DNA of 38,581 nt. Origin: Clostridia bacterium. GTDB taxonomy: Bacteria > Bacillota > Clostridia > Oscillospirales > Acutalibacteraceae. The notes beneath the pieces were generated by a model that saw nothing but the letters and a program-made list of their open reading frames with translations, was not told where the DNA came from and made no database searches. Where the stretch lies: positions 1 to 38,581 of the forward strand of contig JAFRPB010000230.1 in NCBI GenBank assembly GCA_017429345.1. The letters are read 5' to 3'. Made by a program: the position numbers and the translations under genes. Of the stretch, positions 16,401-24,075 are shown in pieces (position 1 is the stretch's first letter; each line of letters begins with the position of its first letter).

Positions 16401-16563
16401 AACCGCCGAGGCCCATTTCCTTGAAGCACTCGATCTGATGCAGAAGCTCGTCCTTTTCAAGCTTGCAGTTCCACGCCCAGAACGGCGCGCCGCGGTACTC
16501 GCAGCCGGGATTTTTGAACAGCTCGTCCGAAAGCTCCGGCGCGGAATTCTTTTTGTATAACAT
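13495..16563 (-). CDS. Large glycoside hydrolase, GH106-like (1022 aa)
   Basis: The N-terminus has RGAPFWAWN (residues 24-32) and a TIM-barrel start KEMGLGGYHMHPRVGF, as in GH106 alpha-L-rhamnosidase-related enzymes. Candidate acidic residues are in IFTDEPQF and HLMNEPEL. The C-terminal third has beta-sandwich carbohydrate-binding-like segments (LTLRFTFESEINCEGALLALE; NELTVKIPYGRR). There is no signal peptide, so it acts in the cytoplasm on imported oligosaccharides. Length fits the family. AAGGAGAGG precedes the ATG. It is a single gene with its own promoter, diverging from the AlbA_2 regulator, which might control it. Family assignment is by overall pattern; substrate is inferred to be rhamnose-containing or similar plant/mucin-type glycans. 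Confidence 0.75.
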   Translation of the reverse strand: MLYKKNSAPELSDELFKNPGCEYRGAPFWAWNCKLEKDELLHQIECFKEMGLGGYHMHPRVGFATEYLSEEFMELVKACVEKGKQIDMNSYLYDEDRWPSGAAGGYVTKNKRLRGKYFEFTQEKRETVSFEEMYNAEKPCLYAEYDVLLNDGGYLTEYRRIADGGEVKGMRWYAYLYVRQNESWYNNQAYVDTLNPEAMDEFIRVTYGAYDKAVGKDFGDRVPSIFTDEPQFMKMRVLPTPRTGRAVMPWTEALPELFEQRFGKALTDVLPEIFFENANGVQPAARYHYINLVSDLFAENFAGRCGKWCDEHGLALTGHLMNEPELCGQTEFVGDAMRSYRYFGIPGIDMLCDNREFTTAKQCQSAVHQCGKEAMLSELYGVTSWDYDFKHHKSQGDWQAALGVTLRVPHLSMVSMKGEAKRDYPASISYQSPWYGEYSAVEDHFARVNAAMTRGKPLVNIAVLHPIESFWLLYGPSSQMHERGQALDGHFHDLASWMLYACEDFNYLNEATLPEFYGGSEGGLHVGKMTYSAVLVPDCITMRKTTLDILKEFAAAGGKVIFAGNIPEYLDAAPSDEVKRFAASADCIPFDKIAVTDALAPYKDADLKNPNGMPARELICSMRQDSGCKWMFIAQGERLPDWATLHPQDIVITVKGEYEPLEYDTVTGEIKKLPFRIEGGKTLIPYHIERTGSLLVKLCEDPAVTSYEAPAGEKKSETVVRVFDKVGYTRCEPNVLLLDRAEYAMDGAPLAPAEEILRLNNICREKLGWPEVGGHMAQPWVVPADPPVNTLTLRFTFESEINCEGALLALEDAENAGIELNGERVSAEVVGYFADRDIHTVKLPEIRRGENELTVKIPYGRRTSAEWCYILGEFNVRVEGCVKTLVPATEKIGFGPITTQGMPFYGGNLVYKTTVRTPAGDAGVRIPHVRGALARVKFDGKDLGRIAWAPFTVDAGRIEAGEHSLEILFFGNRFNTFGPLHSLRDRKCIGPGEWRTGGDDWSYEYNLNPTGVMDSPEIIVKN

Positions 16564-16591
16564 CGGAACACCTCTCCTTGTCGTTTTTTTC

Positions 16592-16621
16592 AGTATAGCA
16601 CGACCGGCCGCTGTATATCAA
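16592..16621 (-). promoter_or_regulatory. Promoter of the glycosidase gene
   Basis: On the minus strand, TTGATA (16621-16616), 18-bp spacer, TATACT (16597-16592), then a short leader to the ATG at 16563. A hairpin (16668-16697) lies between this and the divergent promoter. Confidence 0.7.
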
Positions 16622-16703
16622 TCGTTTTTTCGTTTTCTTTCGGTTTTTTTGCAAAGGACCGAAAAAACTTCGACTGTTTTCTGACAAACAGCCGAAGACC
16701 GGA

Positions 16704-16732
16704 TTGAATTAAAGGAAAGATTACAGTATAAT
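16704..16732 (+). promoter_or_regulatory. Promoter of the AlbA_2-type gene
   Basis: TTGAAT (16704-16709), 17-bp spacer, TATAAT (16727-16732). Confidence 0.8.
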
Positions 16733-16760
16733 ATAAGTGAAGAAAGAGAGGTGCGCGTTT

Positions 16761-18218
16761 ATGATCGACCTGAACCACATCGAAAAATACCGTGAGAACA
16801 ACCGTATCGAGGCGAAAAAAGCGCTCGGCGGGCTGCCGCACAGCATTTGGGAGACCTATTCCGCGTTCGCGAACACACTGGGCGGAATCATCCTGCTGGG
16901 CGTGGAGGAGTACCGGGATAAAACGCTGCACACGATCGACCTGCCCGATCCCGAAAAGCTGGTGCAGGAGTTCTGGGATCTTGTGAATAATCCGAATAAG
17001 GCAAGCGTGAATATTCTTATGGATCGGGACGTCCGGATCGAAACCGTCAACGGCGATCGGATCATCGTTATTTCCGTTCCCCGCGCACAGCGTTTTGAAA
17101 GACCCGTATATGTCGAAGGAAATCCGCTGAACACCTATCGCCGCAACGGAGAGGGAGATTATCGCTGCACCGAGGAAGAACTGCGCTCCATGTACCGCGA
17201 CGCTTCCTATAAAACGCAGGATATGCTTGTTCTGGAGGAAATGGACCTTGACGTTTTCTGCAAAGATACCGTTCGCCGTTATCGCAACCGTTTATTGTCC
17301 TATCGTCCCGGTCACGTCTGGGCGGCTCTGGACGACGATGAGCTGCTGCACAAGCTCGGGGCGGTCGGCAGAGCAGAAGACGGCAGCCTGCATCCGACAG
17401 CCGCGGGGCTGTTGATGTTCGGATACGAATATGAGATCGTTCGGGAATACCCGATGTATTTTCTCGATTATCGGGAAGATTACGATCCCGAGACCCGTTG
17501 GACGGACCGCATCATTTCTTCATCCGGCGATTGGAGCGGCAATCTGTTCGACTTTTTCTTCCGCATATGCAATAAACTCACCGAAGATATCAAAGTGCCG
17601 TTCAGAATGGAAGGTATAAACCGGATCGACGATACGCCGGTGCATAAAGCGATCCGCGAAGCGCTTGCGAACTGCCTGATCAACGCGGATTACTACGGAC
17701 GCAGGGGACTTGTTATCATAAAAAAGAAAACCGATATCACGCTGTCCAACCCTGGCAGTTTTCGTATAGAGATCGGCGCAGCGAAGTTCGGAGGCGTTTC
17801 CGATCCGCGAAACGGAACTCTGCTCAAATTGTTCAACCTGATCGATATCGGAGAGAGATCCGGCAGCGATATTCCGAAAATCATAGGAGCATGGAAGGCG
17901 CAGGGCTGGGCGGAACCGTCGATCACGGAGAGCTTTAATCCGGATCGCACCGTATTAACGCTGCCGCTGACAAAAAGTGCTGATAAAAAAGTGCTGATAA
18001 AAAGTGCTGATAAAAAACCGCCGATAAAAACAACCGTACAAAAGGAGCAGATCATTGCGTATCTGACGGATCACCCTTCCGCTGCAGCTTCCGAGCTGTG
18101 CGAGCTTCTCGAATTAAAACCTACCCGCGTCAGGAACATTATGCGGGAACTCATCGCCGAAAACATCGTCGTCGCAGAGGGCGGAAACCGGAATCGGACG
18201 TACCGGCTGAAATCGTAA
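16761..18218 (+). CDS. AlbA_2/Schlafen-type ATP-binding protein with C-terminal winged helix (485 aa)
   Basis: Residues about 1-130 match the AlbA_2 (divergent AAA-4/Schlafen-like) domain, with IEAKKALGGLPHSIWETYSAFANTLGGIILLGVEE and a YRRNGEGDYRCTEEE segment. The middle (about 280-400) has a GHKL-like ATPase portion (HKAIREALANCLINADYYGRRG, then NPG and DPRN). Residues about 425-485 form a winged helix-turn-helix (AAASELCELLELKPTRVRNIMREL). Such proteins are thought to be transcription regulators or nucleic-acid-binding ATPases. A Lys-rich linker (about 404-423) is encoded by a 13-14 bp tandem repeat. It diverges from the glycosidase gene and may regulate it. Confidence 0.82.
   Translation: MIDLNHIEKYRENNRIEAKKALGGLPHSIWETYSAFANTLGGIILLGVEEYRDKTLHTIDLPDPEKLVQEFWDLVNNPNKASVNILMDRDVRIETVNGDRIIVISVPRAQRFERPVYVEGNPLNTYRRNGEGDYRCTEEELRSMYRDASYKTQDMLVLEEMDLDVFCKDTVRRYRNRLLSYRPGHVWAALDDDELLHKLGAVGRAEDGSLHPTAAGLLMFGYEYEIVREYPMYFLDYREDYDPETRWTDRIISSSGDWSGNLFDFFFRICNKLTEDIKVPFRMEGINRIDDTPVHKAIREALANCLINADYYGRRGLVIIKKKTDITLSNPGSFRIEIGAAKFGGVSDPRNGTLLKLFNLIDIGERSGSDIPKIIGAWKAQGWAEPSITESFNPDRTVLTLPLTKSADKKVLIKSADKKPPIKTTVQKEQIIAYLTDHPSAAASELCELLELKPTRVRNIMRELIAENIVVAEGGNRNRTYRLKS
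17972..18020 (+). repeat. Intragenic AAAAAGTGCTGAT tandem repeat
   Basis: Three units of A5-6 plus GTGCTGAT (13, 14 and 13 bp), then a degenerate fourth unit. Because unit lengths differ, alternate units are read in different frames (KSADK, VLIK, KSADK). The A-runs and repeats are prone to slippage within the linker before the winged helix. Confidence 0.8.
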
Positions 18219-18271
18219 AAAGAAACTGCAGGACGCGCAAAAAGTCGTTCGAAACAACCGAAAACGATCAT

Positions 18272-18312
18272 AAAAACCACCCCGGAACAACATCCGGGGT
18301 GGTTTTTCCGAC
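18272..18312 (+). terminator. Strong intrinsic terminator
   Basis: A perfect 15-bp stem AAAAACCACCCCGGA (18272-18286) with its complement (18293-18307), 6-nt loop and T-run. Bases 18313-18430 hold no recognisable feature. Confidence 0.92.
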
Positions 18313-18430
18313 CCGCTTTGAGAGAGCTCGCACCCCGCCGCGCGCGGGACGCCGAACACGGCAGCCGCAAGCTGAAAACCGATCCCCCTGATCGCAGGCC
18401 GTTCTTTCTCACGACTTGCCGGGTCATTTT

Positions 18431-18937
18431 TCAGAATCCTTCCGTATTAAAAAAATAGGAAAGCGAAGAAACAAGCTCGCCGCTGTCGAACAGTTCGCTT
18501 ATCCGCTTTTTGTCCATCCACACTGACTGCGCGACCTCTTTTGTCAGCGCCCGTTCCGGCGTGAGGGGACCGTCGTAATCGAACAGCCACACGTCCAGAA
18601 TATCCGCGAATCGTTTTCCGTCGACGACGCTGCGGACTTCGGTACGGATCAGCTTTCCGCTTTCCGGCGGCAGCGTGAGACCGACTTCTTCCCGCGTTTC
18701 GCGCAGCGCGCCGGAAAGACTGTCTTCCCCCTTCAGCACCGAACCGCCGACGCACTCCCATTTCAGCGGGAAGGTCGGCCGGTCCGCGCTTCTTTGAGAG
18801 ATCAGGTATTCCCCTTTTTTGTTCCGGATCCAGACGTGGACGACGAGATGAAAACACTCGGGCGGGATCTCCGCGCCCCGGATATGGTCGCGCCCGACCG
18901 GCTCGCGGCGCTCGTTATATAAATCCCATAACTCCAT
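18431..18937 (-). CDS. Nudix hydrolase (168 aa)
   Basis: A full Nudix box fits G-x5-E-x7-REUxEExGU, from GGSVLKGE to RETREEVGL at about residues 68-91. The N-terminal MELWDLYNERREPVGR and PPECFHLVVHVWI are typical of the isopentenyl-diphosphate isomerase-like/hydrolase subgroup that cleaves nucleoside diphosphate derivatives. The ATG at 18937 has GAGAGGTG 9 nt before it. An ATG at 18946, which overlaps the stop of the upstream GNAT gene as TGATG, is an alternative adding three residues. Last gene of a three-gene operon. Confidence 0.88.
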   Translation of the reverse strand: MELWDLYNERREPVGRDHIRGAEIPPECFHLVVHVWIRNKKGEYLISQRSADRPTFPLKWECVGGSVLKGEDSLSGALRETREEVGLTLPPESGKLIRTEVRSVVDGKRFADILDVWLFDYDGPLTPERALTKEVAQSVWMDKKRISELFDSGELVSSLSYFFNTEGF

Positions 18938-18945
18938 AGCCCTCA

Positions 18946-19497
18946 TCACCTCTCCGATTTGAGCAGCGCGTAATAACACGCGTCGCAGATGCCCTGATTG
19001 TTCCGATCGGAGGCGCGCAGCGTGCCCTCGTATTTCATCCCGCATTTCTGCATGACCCTGCCGGAATTCGGGTTCCGGGGGTCGTGTCTTGATTCGATCC
19101 GCCTTGCGTCGACGGCGTCGAACAAAAAATCCATCACTGCCCCGAGGGCTTCCGGCATGATCCCCCTGTGCCACCATTTTCTGCCGAGGCAATAGCCGAC
19201 GTGCGCGGTCGAGGTCGGCTCCTGCAGCTGCACGACCGCGATATCGCCGATCGGCTCGCCGCCGAATTCCTTCAGCGTGATCGCCCAGTTATAGTAATCG
19301 TCGTCCGCATACCGCGAAAGCCAGTCCGCGAGCACGCCGCGGCTGACCTCAACGCCGGTGTGCGTCGGCCACGTCAGGAATTTCGTCACTTCTTCGTCCG
19401 ACGCCCAGTTGCGATACATCGCCTCTTCGTCGCCGGGCTCGAATCTTCTTAAGATCAACCGGTCGGTCTCCAGTCTCTGCGTTCCGCAGTGGTTCAT
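18946..19497 (-). CDS. GNAT family N-acetyltransferase, RimJ/RimL-like (183 aa)
   Basis: It opens with the typical LETDRLILRRFEPGD and carries the acetyl-CoA-binding strand and loop YCLGRKWWHRGIMPEALGAV at about residues 107-126, followed by the helix with RIESRHDPRNPNSGRVMQKCGMKYEG. This is the RimJ/RimL subgroup, which acetylates protein N-termini or small amines. It is in the middle of an operon with a nucleotidyltransferase (41 bp upstream) and a Nudix hydrolase (overlapping). Substrate unknown. Confidence 0.87.
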   Translation of the reverse strand: MNHCGTQRLETDRLILRRFEPGDEEAMYRNWASDEEVTKFLTWPTHTGVEVSRGVLADWLSRYADDDYYNWAITLKEFGGEPIGDIAVVQLQEPTSTAHVGYCLGRKWWHRGIMPEALGAVMDFLFDAVDARRIESRHDPRNPNSGRVMQKCGMKYEGTLRASDRNNQGICDACYYALLKSER

Positions 19498-19538
19498 TGA
19501 TCTTCACTTCCATTTGTGTTGAAAATCGCTCTTTTGCG

Positions 19539-20321
19539 TTATCGCCCTTCGAGTTCGCGGCCCAGCACGTCCGCGTATCGCAGGATCGCGCTCCCGAGGT
19601 CCGCGGCGTATGCCCGGAGCGCGGCGTCTTCGCCGAAGAGCTCCGGTTCTTTCCGCACCCGCAGCGCGGTCGCGAGCGCCGCCGGATCTGTACAGAGCCC
19701 GTTCTCCAGCGCCCATTCCCCTGCTTCCGTTTTGGCGATGATCTTTCCCGTGCGCAGCGTATAGATGCAGCGTGAGATATCCAAAAGCCAGCCGAAGGAA
19801 TAGAGGCTTTCGCCGGTTTCGCCGCCGTAAGCGCGAATCGTCTCATAATGCCGACGGACGTCTGCGCGCAGGTCTTCGAAGGTCGGGCGGCGCATTTGTC
19901 CGCGCACGTCCCCGCCGTACAGCAGAACGCCGTGATCCAGCAGCTCCAGCCTGCAGAAGCTGTCGAAAGCATAACGGTCCGTGATCCGCTCGCCGGAGGT
20001 GCCCCAATAAATGACCGTATCCGCCTGATCCGCAAGGAACGCGGAAAGCGGCAGCATCCCGCCCTCAAATAGACGGTAATACGGATCTCCCGGCTCCCGT
20101 TCGGACAGCTCCCGCCGCAGATGCAGAAGCTTTTCCGCCTGCGCGGACGCGATCTGTTTTCCGGTCAGCACCAGAAGATCGATATCGCTCCAGCCGGGGC
20201 GGAAATCACCGAGCGTGACGGAGCCGTAAAGATAAACGGACGGCGCATTTTCGGCTAAAATGCCGACGACAGCTTCCGTAACGCCGTCAATGCTTCGCTG
20301 TAAACCAGTCTTCTCTTTCAT
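19539..20321 (-). CDS. Nucleotidyltransferase, aminoglycoside adenylyltransferase-like (260 aa)
   Basis: The polymerase-beta fold motif is G33-S34...G38 with S45-D46-I47-D48, as in ANT(3'')/ANT(9)-type enzymes. The C-terminal helical region (about 140-255) resembles the AadA C-terminal domain (DUF4111-like), with an LLDISRCIYTLRTGKIIAKTEAGEWAL segment. These enzymes transfer AMP to an aminoglycoside hydroxyl, but distant chromosomal members often have other or unknown targets. First gene of an operon with GNAT and Nudix genes. Function as resistance is possible but not proven by sequence. Confidence 0.78.
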   Translation of the reverse strand: MKEKTGLQRSIDGVTEAVVGILAENAPSVYLYGSVTLGDFRPGWSDIDLLVLTGKQIASAQAEKLLHLRRELSEREPGDPYYRLFEGGMLPLSAFLADQADTVIYWGTSGERITDRYAFDSFCRLELLDHGVLLYGGDVRGQMRRPTFEDLRADVRRHYETIRAYGGETGESLYSFGWLLDISRCIYTLRTGKIIAKTEAGEWALENGLCTDPAALATALRVRKEPELFGEDAALRAYAADLGSAILRYADVLGRELEGR

Positions 20322-20694
20322 CGTCAGATATCCTTCGTATGCGCGTTATCATTGCTCCGGGCGACGCGGCGGCCGTTCGGCGTATTGATCCGCTCGCGGA
20401 TCCCGGTGTCGGCGTCAGCGGACGCAACAGCAGAGGCTCTGTTTTTTATTTCATAATGATGCATCCCGACGCGCTCCTTCTATATTTCTGTGACATTATC
20501 ATGTTACCGCATCTCCGCATGAAAAGCAAGGGACAATATGACAAATCGAAAAAAGGCAGCCGGACGGCTTCTCAAAAAACTAAGCGCTGACGGAAAAGTC
20601 CGAAACTCGCGCGTATAATACGCCGCCCCGACGGCGCGGTTCCGGCGCGCCGCAGCGTTTTTTTGAAACACGGACAATTTCTCCCGATATGAAA
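20322..20694. other. Intergenic region without a recognised gene
   Basis: An 83-codon frame is open at 20339-20590 but has no ribosome binding site and a composition unlike the neighbours. A GC-rich imperfect inverted repeat lies near 20620-20660 and is followed by seven T residues. Nothing else is seen before the promoter at 20695. Confidence 0.5.
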
Positions 20695-20723
20695 TTGAAA
20701 TCCTTCCGAAAATGTGCTAAAAT
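20695..20723 (+). promoter_or_regulatory. Promoter of the aldo/keto reductase gene
   Basis: TTGAAA (20695-20700), 17-bp spacer ending in TGC, TAAAAT (20718-20723). The TG at the extended -10 position is shared with the purA and glgP promoters. Confidence 0.8.
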
Positions 20724-20773
20724 AAAAATAACAGAGCATTTTCTCAAATATACCGATCGGGAGGAACATCCAA

Positions 20774-21904
20774 ATGAAATACCGTACGATGGGCAAGCTG
20801 GGCGTGCAGGCGTCCGCGTTCGGGCTCGGGTGCATGCGCTTTAACGGCGAGGCGTCCGGCGACAGCACGATCGACGAAGAAAAGGCGATCTCCCTGATCC
20901 GCAGGGCGATCGACGGCGGCGTCAACTATATCGACACCGCATACGTTTATCTGAACAAGACCTCGGAGATCGTTCTGGGCAAGGCGCTGCGGGACGGCTA
21001 CCGGGAGAAGGTGACCATCGCGACAAAGATGCCGCTCGGCGCGGTGAAGGACCGCGAGAGCATGGAAGCGCTGCTCGCGGAGGAGCTTCGGAAGCTGCAG
21101 ACCGATCATATCGACTTCTATCTGATGCACGGCCTCAACAGAAAAGAGTGGGAGTCCTTCAAGGCGATCGGCGCGCCGGAATTCTTCGAGGATATGAAGC
21201 GGGAGGGAAAGATCCGCTTCAAGTGCTTCTCCTTCCACGGCCCGTATGAAGACTTCGAATACATCCTGAACGATTACGACTGGGATATGGTGCAGATCCA
21301 GTATAATTTCATGGATATCGAAAATCAGGCAGGGCTCAGGGGCCTGAAGCTGGCGGGCGAAAAGGGCATCCCCGTCGTTATCATGGAAGGTCTGCTCGGC
21401 GGGCGGCTCTCCAAAGCGCCGGAAAACGTGCAGGCGCTCTACGACGCGTTCCCGGTGAAGCGTTCCGCGGTGGAATGGGCGTTCCGCTGGCTCTGCAACC
21501 ACCCGGAGGTGTCCGTCGTTCTCTCCGGCTGCAACGAGCCGGAGCAGATCGAGGAAAACCTGCGCATTTTCGACACCGTGGAAGCGGGCGTCATGACCGA
21601 AGACGAGCTGCGGCTGATGGAGAACGTGCGCAAAGCATATCTTGACCGCACGAAGATCGGCTGCACCGGCTGCAAATACTGCATGCCCTGCCCGAACGGG
21701 GTGAATATCCCCGGGATCTTCTCCGTCTGGAACAACGTTTCGCTTTACTGCACGGATCCCGCGAAGGATTGGGGCCTGAAACGGATCAGAGAAAACAATG
21801 CCGGCGCGGATCAGTGCGTGGGCTGCGGCGCCTGTGAGGACGCGTGCCCGCAGCATCTTGAGATCATCGAACAGCTGCAGTGCGCGTGGGAAGACTTGAA
21901 CTGA
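20774..21904 (+). CDS. Aldo/keto reductase with C-terminal 4Fe-4S ferredoxin domain (376 aa)
   Basis: An AKR TIM barrel with catalytic tetrad candidates Asp54 and Tyr59 (DTAYVY), Lys85 (ATKMP) and His119 (LMHG). The C-terminus has cysteines at 297, 300, 303 and 306 and a second cluster CVGCGACEDACP (348, 351, 354, 358), giving two probable [4Fe-4S] sites. This fused architecture is widespread in anaerobic Clostridia and suggests electron exchange with ferredoxin, but the substrate is unknown. GGGAGG lies 8 nt before the ATG. It forms a single-gene unit. Confidence 0.88.
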   Translation: MKYRTMGKLGVQASAFGLGCMRFNGEASGDSTIDEEKAISLIRRAIDGGVNYIDTAYVYLNKTSEIVLGKALRDGYREKVTIATKMPLGAVKDRESMEALLAEELRKLQTDHIDFYLMHGLNRKEWESFKAIGAPEFFEDMKREGKIRFKCFSFHGPYEDFEYILNDYDWDMVQIQYNFMDIENQAGLRGLKLAGEKGIPVVIMEGLLGGRLSKAPENVQALYDAFPVKRSAVEWAFRWLCNHPEVSVVLSGCNEPEQIEENLRIFDTVEAGVMTEDELRLMENVRKAYLDRTKIGCTGCKYCMPCPNGVNIPGIFSVWNNVSLYCTDPAKDWGLKRIRENNAGADQCVGCGACEDACPQHLEIIEQLQCAWEDLN

Positions 21905-22031
21905 CAGGCTGGACAATTCTCTCAGAACACGCTGTGATTGAATCAACGACAGCCGACGGCACGGCAAGGCCCTGCCGGGCGACGGTCGGGTAACGCCGTT
22001 CGCAGGCTGCCGCAATTCTTTTTACCGAGTG

Positions 22032-22082
22032 AAAAAATCCGGTCCTGCGCTCCCCTGACGGGAGACGGGATCGGATCTTTTA
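22032..22082 (+). terminator. Probable terminator after the aldo/keto reductase
   Basis: AAAAAATCCG (22032) pairs imperfectly with CGGATCTTTT (22072), with an inner CTCCC/GGGAG stem. A lone TATAAT at 22189-22194 marks a possible -10 for the next gene, with no good -35. Confidence 0.5.
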
Positions 22083-22236
22083 TCTTCCCGGAGCGGCGTT
22101 TCGGAAGCGCCCCGAAGGATTCATAGTTCATTTATTACACAAAACGGGACAAAAATGACAAGCCGACGCATTTCCGGACCGATCGGAATATAATGAAGCT
22201 GCAAGCACACAAAAAGAGAAAAAAGGAGAGATCGGA

Positions 22237-22695
22237 ATGTCAAAGGATAGAATTCGTTTTTGGCTCCCGCTGATCGGGCTGATTGCGGCTTTTCTCGCCG
22301 CAGTCGCCTGCAATATCGGGACGGTGGATCCCGCCGGGGAGATTCCCGCGCTGAACGTCGCAATGACGGCGGTCTTCATCGCGGCATGGGCGCTGTTCTT
22401 TATTTTCTTCAGAAGCAAGTCGAAAGCCATGTATGTCGTCGGTCTGATCTACTGGGGATACCTGCTCGTGTGCGCAGTGCCACGCCTTATCCCAACGCTC
22501 GGAGCCTCGCTGTTTTCCCTGTCGGGGCCGCTTGCCCTGATTCAGATGGCGCTGAACGCGCCGATCATGGGTCTGTTCGTTTCGGACTTCGCCTACGGCC
22601 ACGCGACGCTCTGCTCGGTAATCTATTGCATCATCTGCGCGGTATTCACGGCTTTGAGCATTTATAAGCTCGTCAAAAAGAAAAACGCCCGTTGA
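22237..22695 (+). CDS. Small four-helix membrane protein of unknown function (152 aa)
   Basis: Not recognised. Four hydrophobic segments lie at about residues 9-27, 40-58, 65-88 and 125-145, with a short charged C-terminus ending KLVKKKNAR. A strong AGGAGAG box precedes the ATG. It ends convergent to hydE across a shared terminator. No motif suggests a substrate. Confidence 0.7.
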   Translation: MSKDRIRFWLPLIGLIAAFLAAVACNIGTVDPAGEIPALNVAMTAVFIAAWALFFIFFRSKSKAMYVVGLIYWGYLLVCAVPRLIPTLGASLFSLSGPLALIQMALNAPIMGLFVSDFAYGHATLCSVIYCIICAVFTALSIYKLVKKKNAR

Positions 22696-22750
22696 CAGAC
22701 GCAAAAAACGCTTACCGGCAGACAAACGATAAAAATATAAAAATAAAATC

Positions 22751-22802
22751 AAAATCTGCCGCGCAGGCGCTGACGACCGTCGGTTCCTGCGCGGCAGATT
22801 TT
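22751..22802. terminator. Bidirectional terminator between membrane protein gene and hydE
   Basis: A perfect 17-bp stem AAAATCTGCCGCGCAGG (22751-22767) with its complement (22786-22802), A-run and T-run on either side. Confidence 0.92.
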
Positions 22803-22826
22803 TATGATATTGAAGCTGTTGCGGGA

Positions 22827-23855
22827 TCATCTTTTCACGTCGCCCCGGTCGGTCACGACGCGGTAGCCGGCGGCTTTCACGCGCTGTTCAAGGCAGCGGC
22901 GGCATTCTGCCGCCTCGTCGCCGGTGCAGATCTTGTTCTCGTAAAGCTCGTATTTTTTTCGCACGTCCGCGGGCGAGAGGTTCGGCATCACGACGTTCGC
23001 GCCCGCTTTCAGCCCGAGCTCGCGCCCCAGCGGATGCAGCGTGCCGAGGGCGGTGGTCGCGGGCAAAAGGACGTAGGGGAACATCAGCCGCAGAACCGAC
23101 AGAATGCGCAGCGTCAGATCGAGCGGACCGTTCGCCATATCGCAGAACGGCGTTTGTTTGTGCACAAGGTACGGCCCCACGCCGATCATATCCGGCTGTA
23201 ATCTCTGCAGAAAGCGGAGGTCTGCGACGATATTCTCCGTCGTCTGATACGGCGAGCCGACCATAAAGCCCGCGCCGACCTGATAGCCGATCTCCTTTAA
23301 GTCGAACAGGCAGCGCTTTCTGTTTTCGGGCGACATCCCCGGCGGGTGGAGAAGCGCGTAATGCGCGTCGTCGGCGGTCTCGTGCCGTAAAAGATAGCGG
23401 TTCGCTCCGGCGCGGAAAAACGCCTCGTAGGAGGCGCGGGATCTTTCGCCGATCGAGAGCGTGATCGCGCAGTCGGGGTATGTTTCGCGGATCGCCGAAA
23501 CGATCGCGCAGATCCTCTCGTCGGTGAAATACGGATCCTCGCCGCCCTGCAGCACGAAGGTGCGAAAGCCCAGGTCATACCCCGCCGCGCAGCAGTCCAG
23601 AATCTGCTCCGCCGTCAGGCGGTAGCGCTCCGCGGCACGGTTCCCCGCGCGGATGCCGCAGTAATAGCAGTCATTTTTGCAATAGTTCGTAAACTCGATC
23701 AGCCCGCGCACGAAGACCGCGTCGCCGTAGCGCTCCCGGCGCACGCCGTCTGCAGCCTCGCGCAGCGAAGCGTCAAATTCGGAAGTATTCAAAAGCGCGA
23801 TCAATTCCTCATCGGACAGGTCGCGGTTTTTTTTCAGTTTTGCCGTTAATTCCAT
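22827..23855 (-). CDS. hydE: [FeFe] hydrogenase H-cluster radical SAM maturase HydE (342 aa)
   Basis: A radical SAM enzyme of [FeFe] hydrogenase H-cluster assembly. The CxxxCxxC motif is C59-KND-C63-YY-C66, within the typical FTNYCKNDCYYCGIR. The motifs YRLTAEQIL, FVLQGGEDPYFTDE and GFMVGSPYQTTENI are characteristic of HydE rather than BioB or PylB. HydF and HydG, its usual partners, are not in the window. Length is normal. The start lies close to a repeat element (23873-24075) that separates it from the sugar transporter gene; no clear promoter was found. Confidence 0.9.
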   Translation of the reverse strand: MELTAKLKKNRDLSDEELIALLNTSEFDASLREAADGVRRERYGDAVFVRGLIEFTNYCKNDCYYCGIRAGNRAAERYRLTAEQILDCCAAGYDLGFRTFVLQGGEDPYFTDERICAIVSAIRETYPDCAITLSIGERSRASYEAFFRAGANRYLLRHETADDAHYALLHPPGMSPENRKRCLFDLKEIGYQVGAGFMVGSPYQTTENIVADLRFLQRLQPDMIGVGPYLVHKQTPFCDMANGPLDLTLRILSVLRLMFPYVLLPATTALGTLHPLGRELGLKAGANVVMPNLSPADVRKKYELYENKICTGDEAAECRRCLEQRVKAAGYRVVTDRGDVKR

Positions 23856-23872
23856 ATCTGTTCTATACCTGT

Positions 23873-24075
23873 TCGGAATGGATAATGGATAATGGACAAT
23901 GGATAATTGATGAAGGGGCTTCGCCCCTTACCCCATTATAGAAAACAGTATAATAGACTCTTTATCTAAATAATACATCAGGGGTTAATTCTTCGTACAG
24001 ATTTCCGGATTCGCCGTCTGAAATCCAAGTCGCGAAAGCGAAATTGTCCATTATCCATTATCCATTGTCCATTAT
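23873..24075. repeat. Inverted-repeat element with GGATAAT heptamer arms
   Basis: Left arm: four to five 7-mers GGATAAT/GGACAAT (about 23873-23908). Right arm: the complementary CATTATC/CATTGTC units (about 24046-24075). About 140 bp of core between them contain the small hairpin GGGGCTTCGCCCC (near 23925) and GCGAAAGC. The right arm contains the TAA stop codon of the transporter gene (24072-24074), so the array begins inside that gene's last codons. It is a MITE-like or palindromic mobile repeat in structure. Confidence 0.8.

Noticed and set aside
18313..18430. GC-rich stretch after the AlbA_2 gene considered as a tRNA or small RNA
   Set aside because: No cloverleaf, T-loop or promoter could be traced; it lies directly after a strong terminator.
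20339..20590. An 83-codon frame between the nucleotidyltransferase and the aldo/keto reductase
   Set aside because: No ribosome binding site, no motif, and mixed composition.
22827..23855. Biotin synthase or PylB as alternative identity of the radical SAM enzyme
   Set aside because: The CKNDCYYC context, the YRLTAEQIL segment and FVLQGGEDPYFTDE fit HydE better; no biotin or pyrrolysine genes are nearby.
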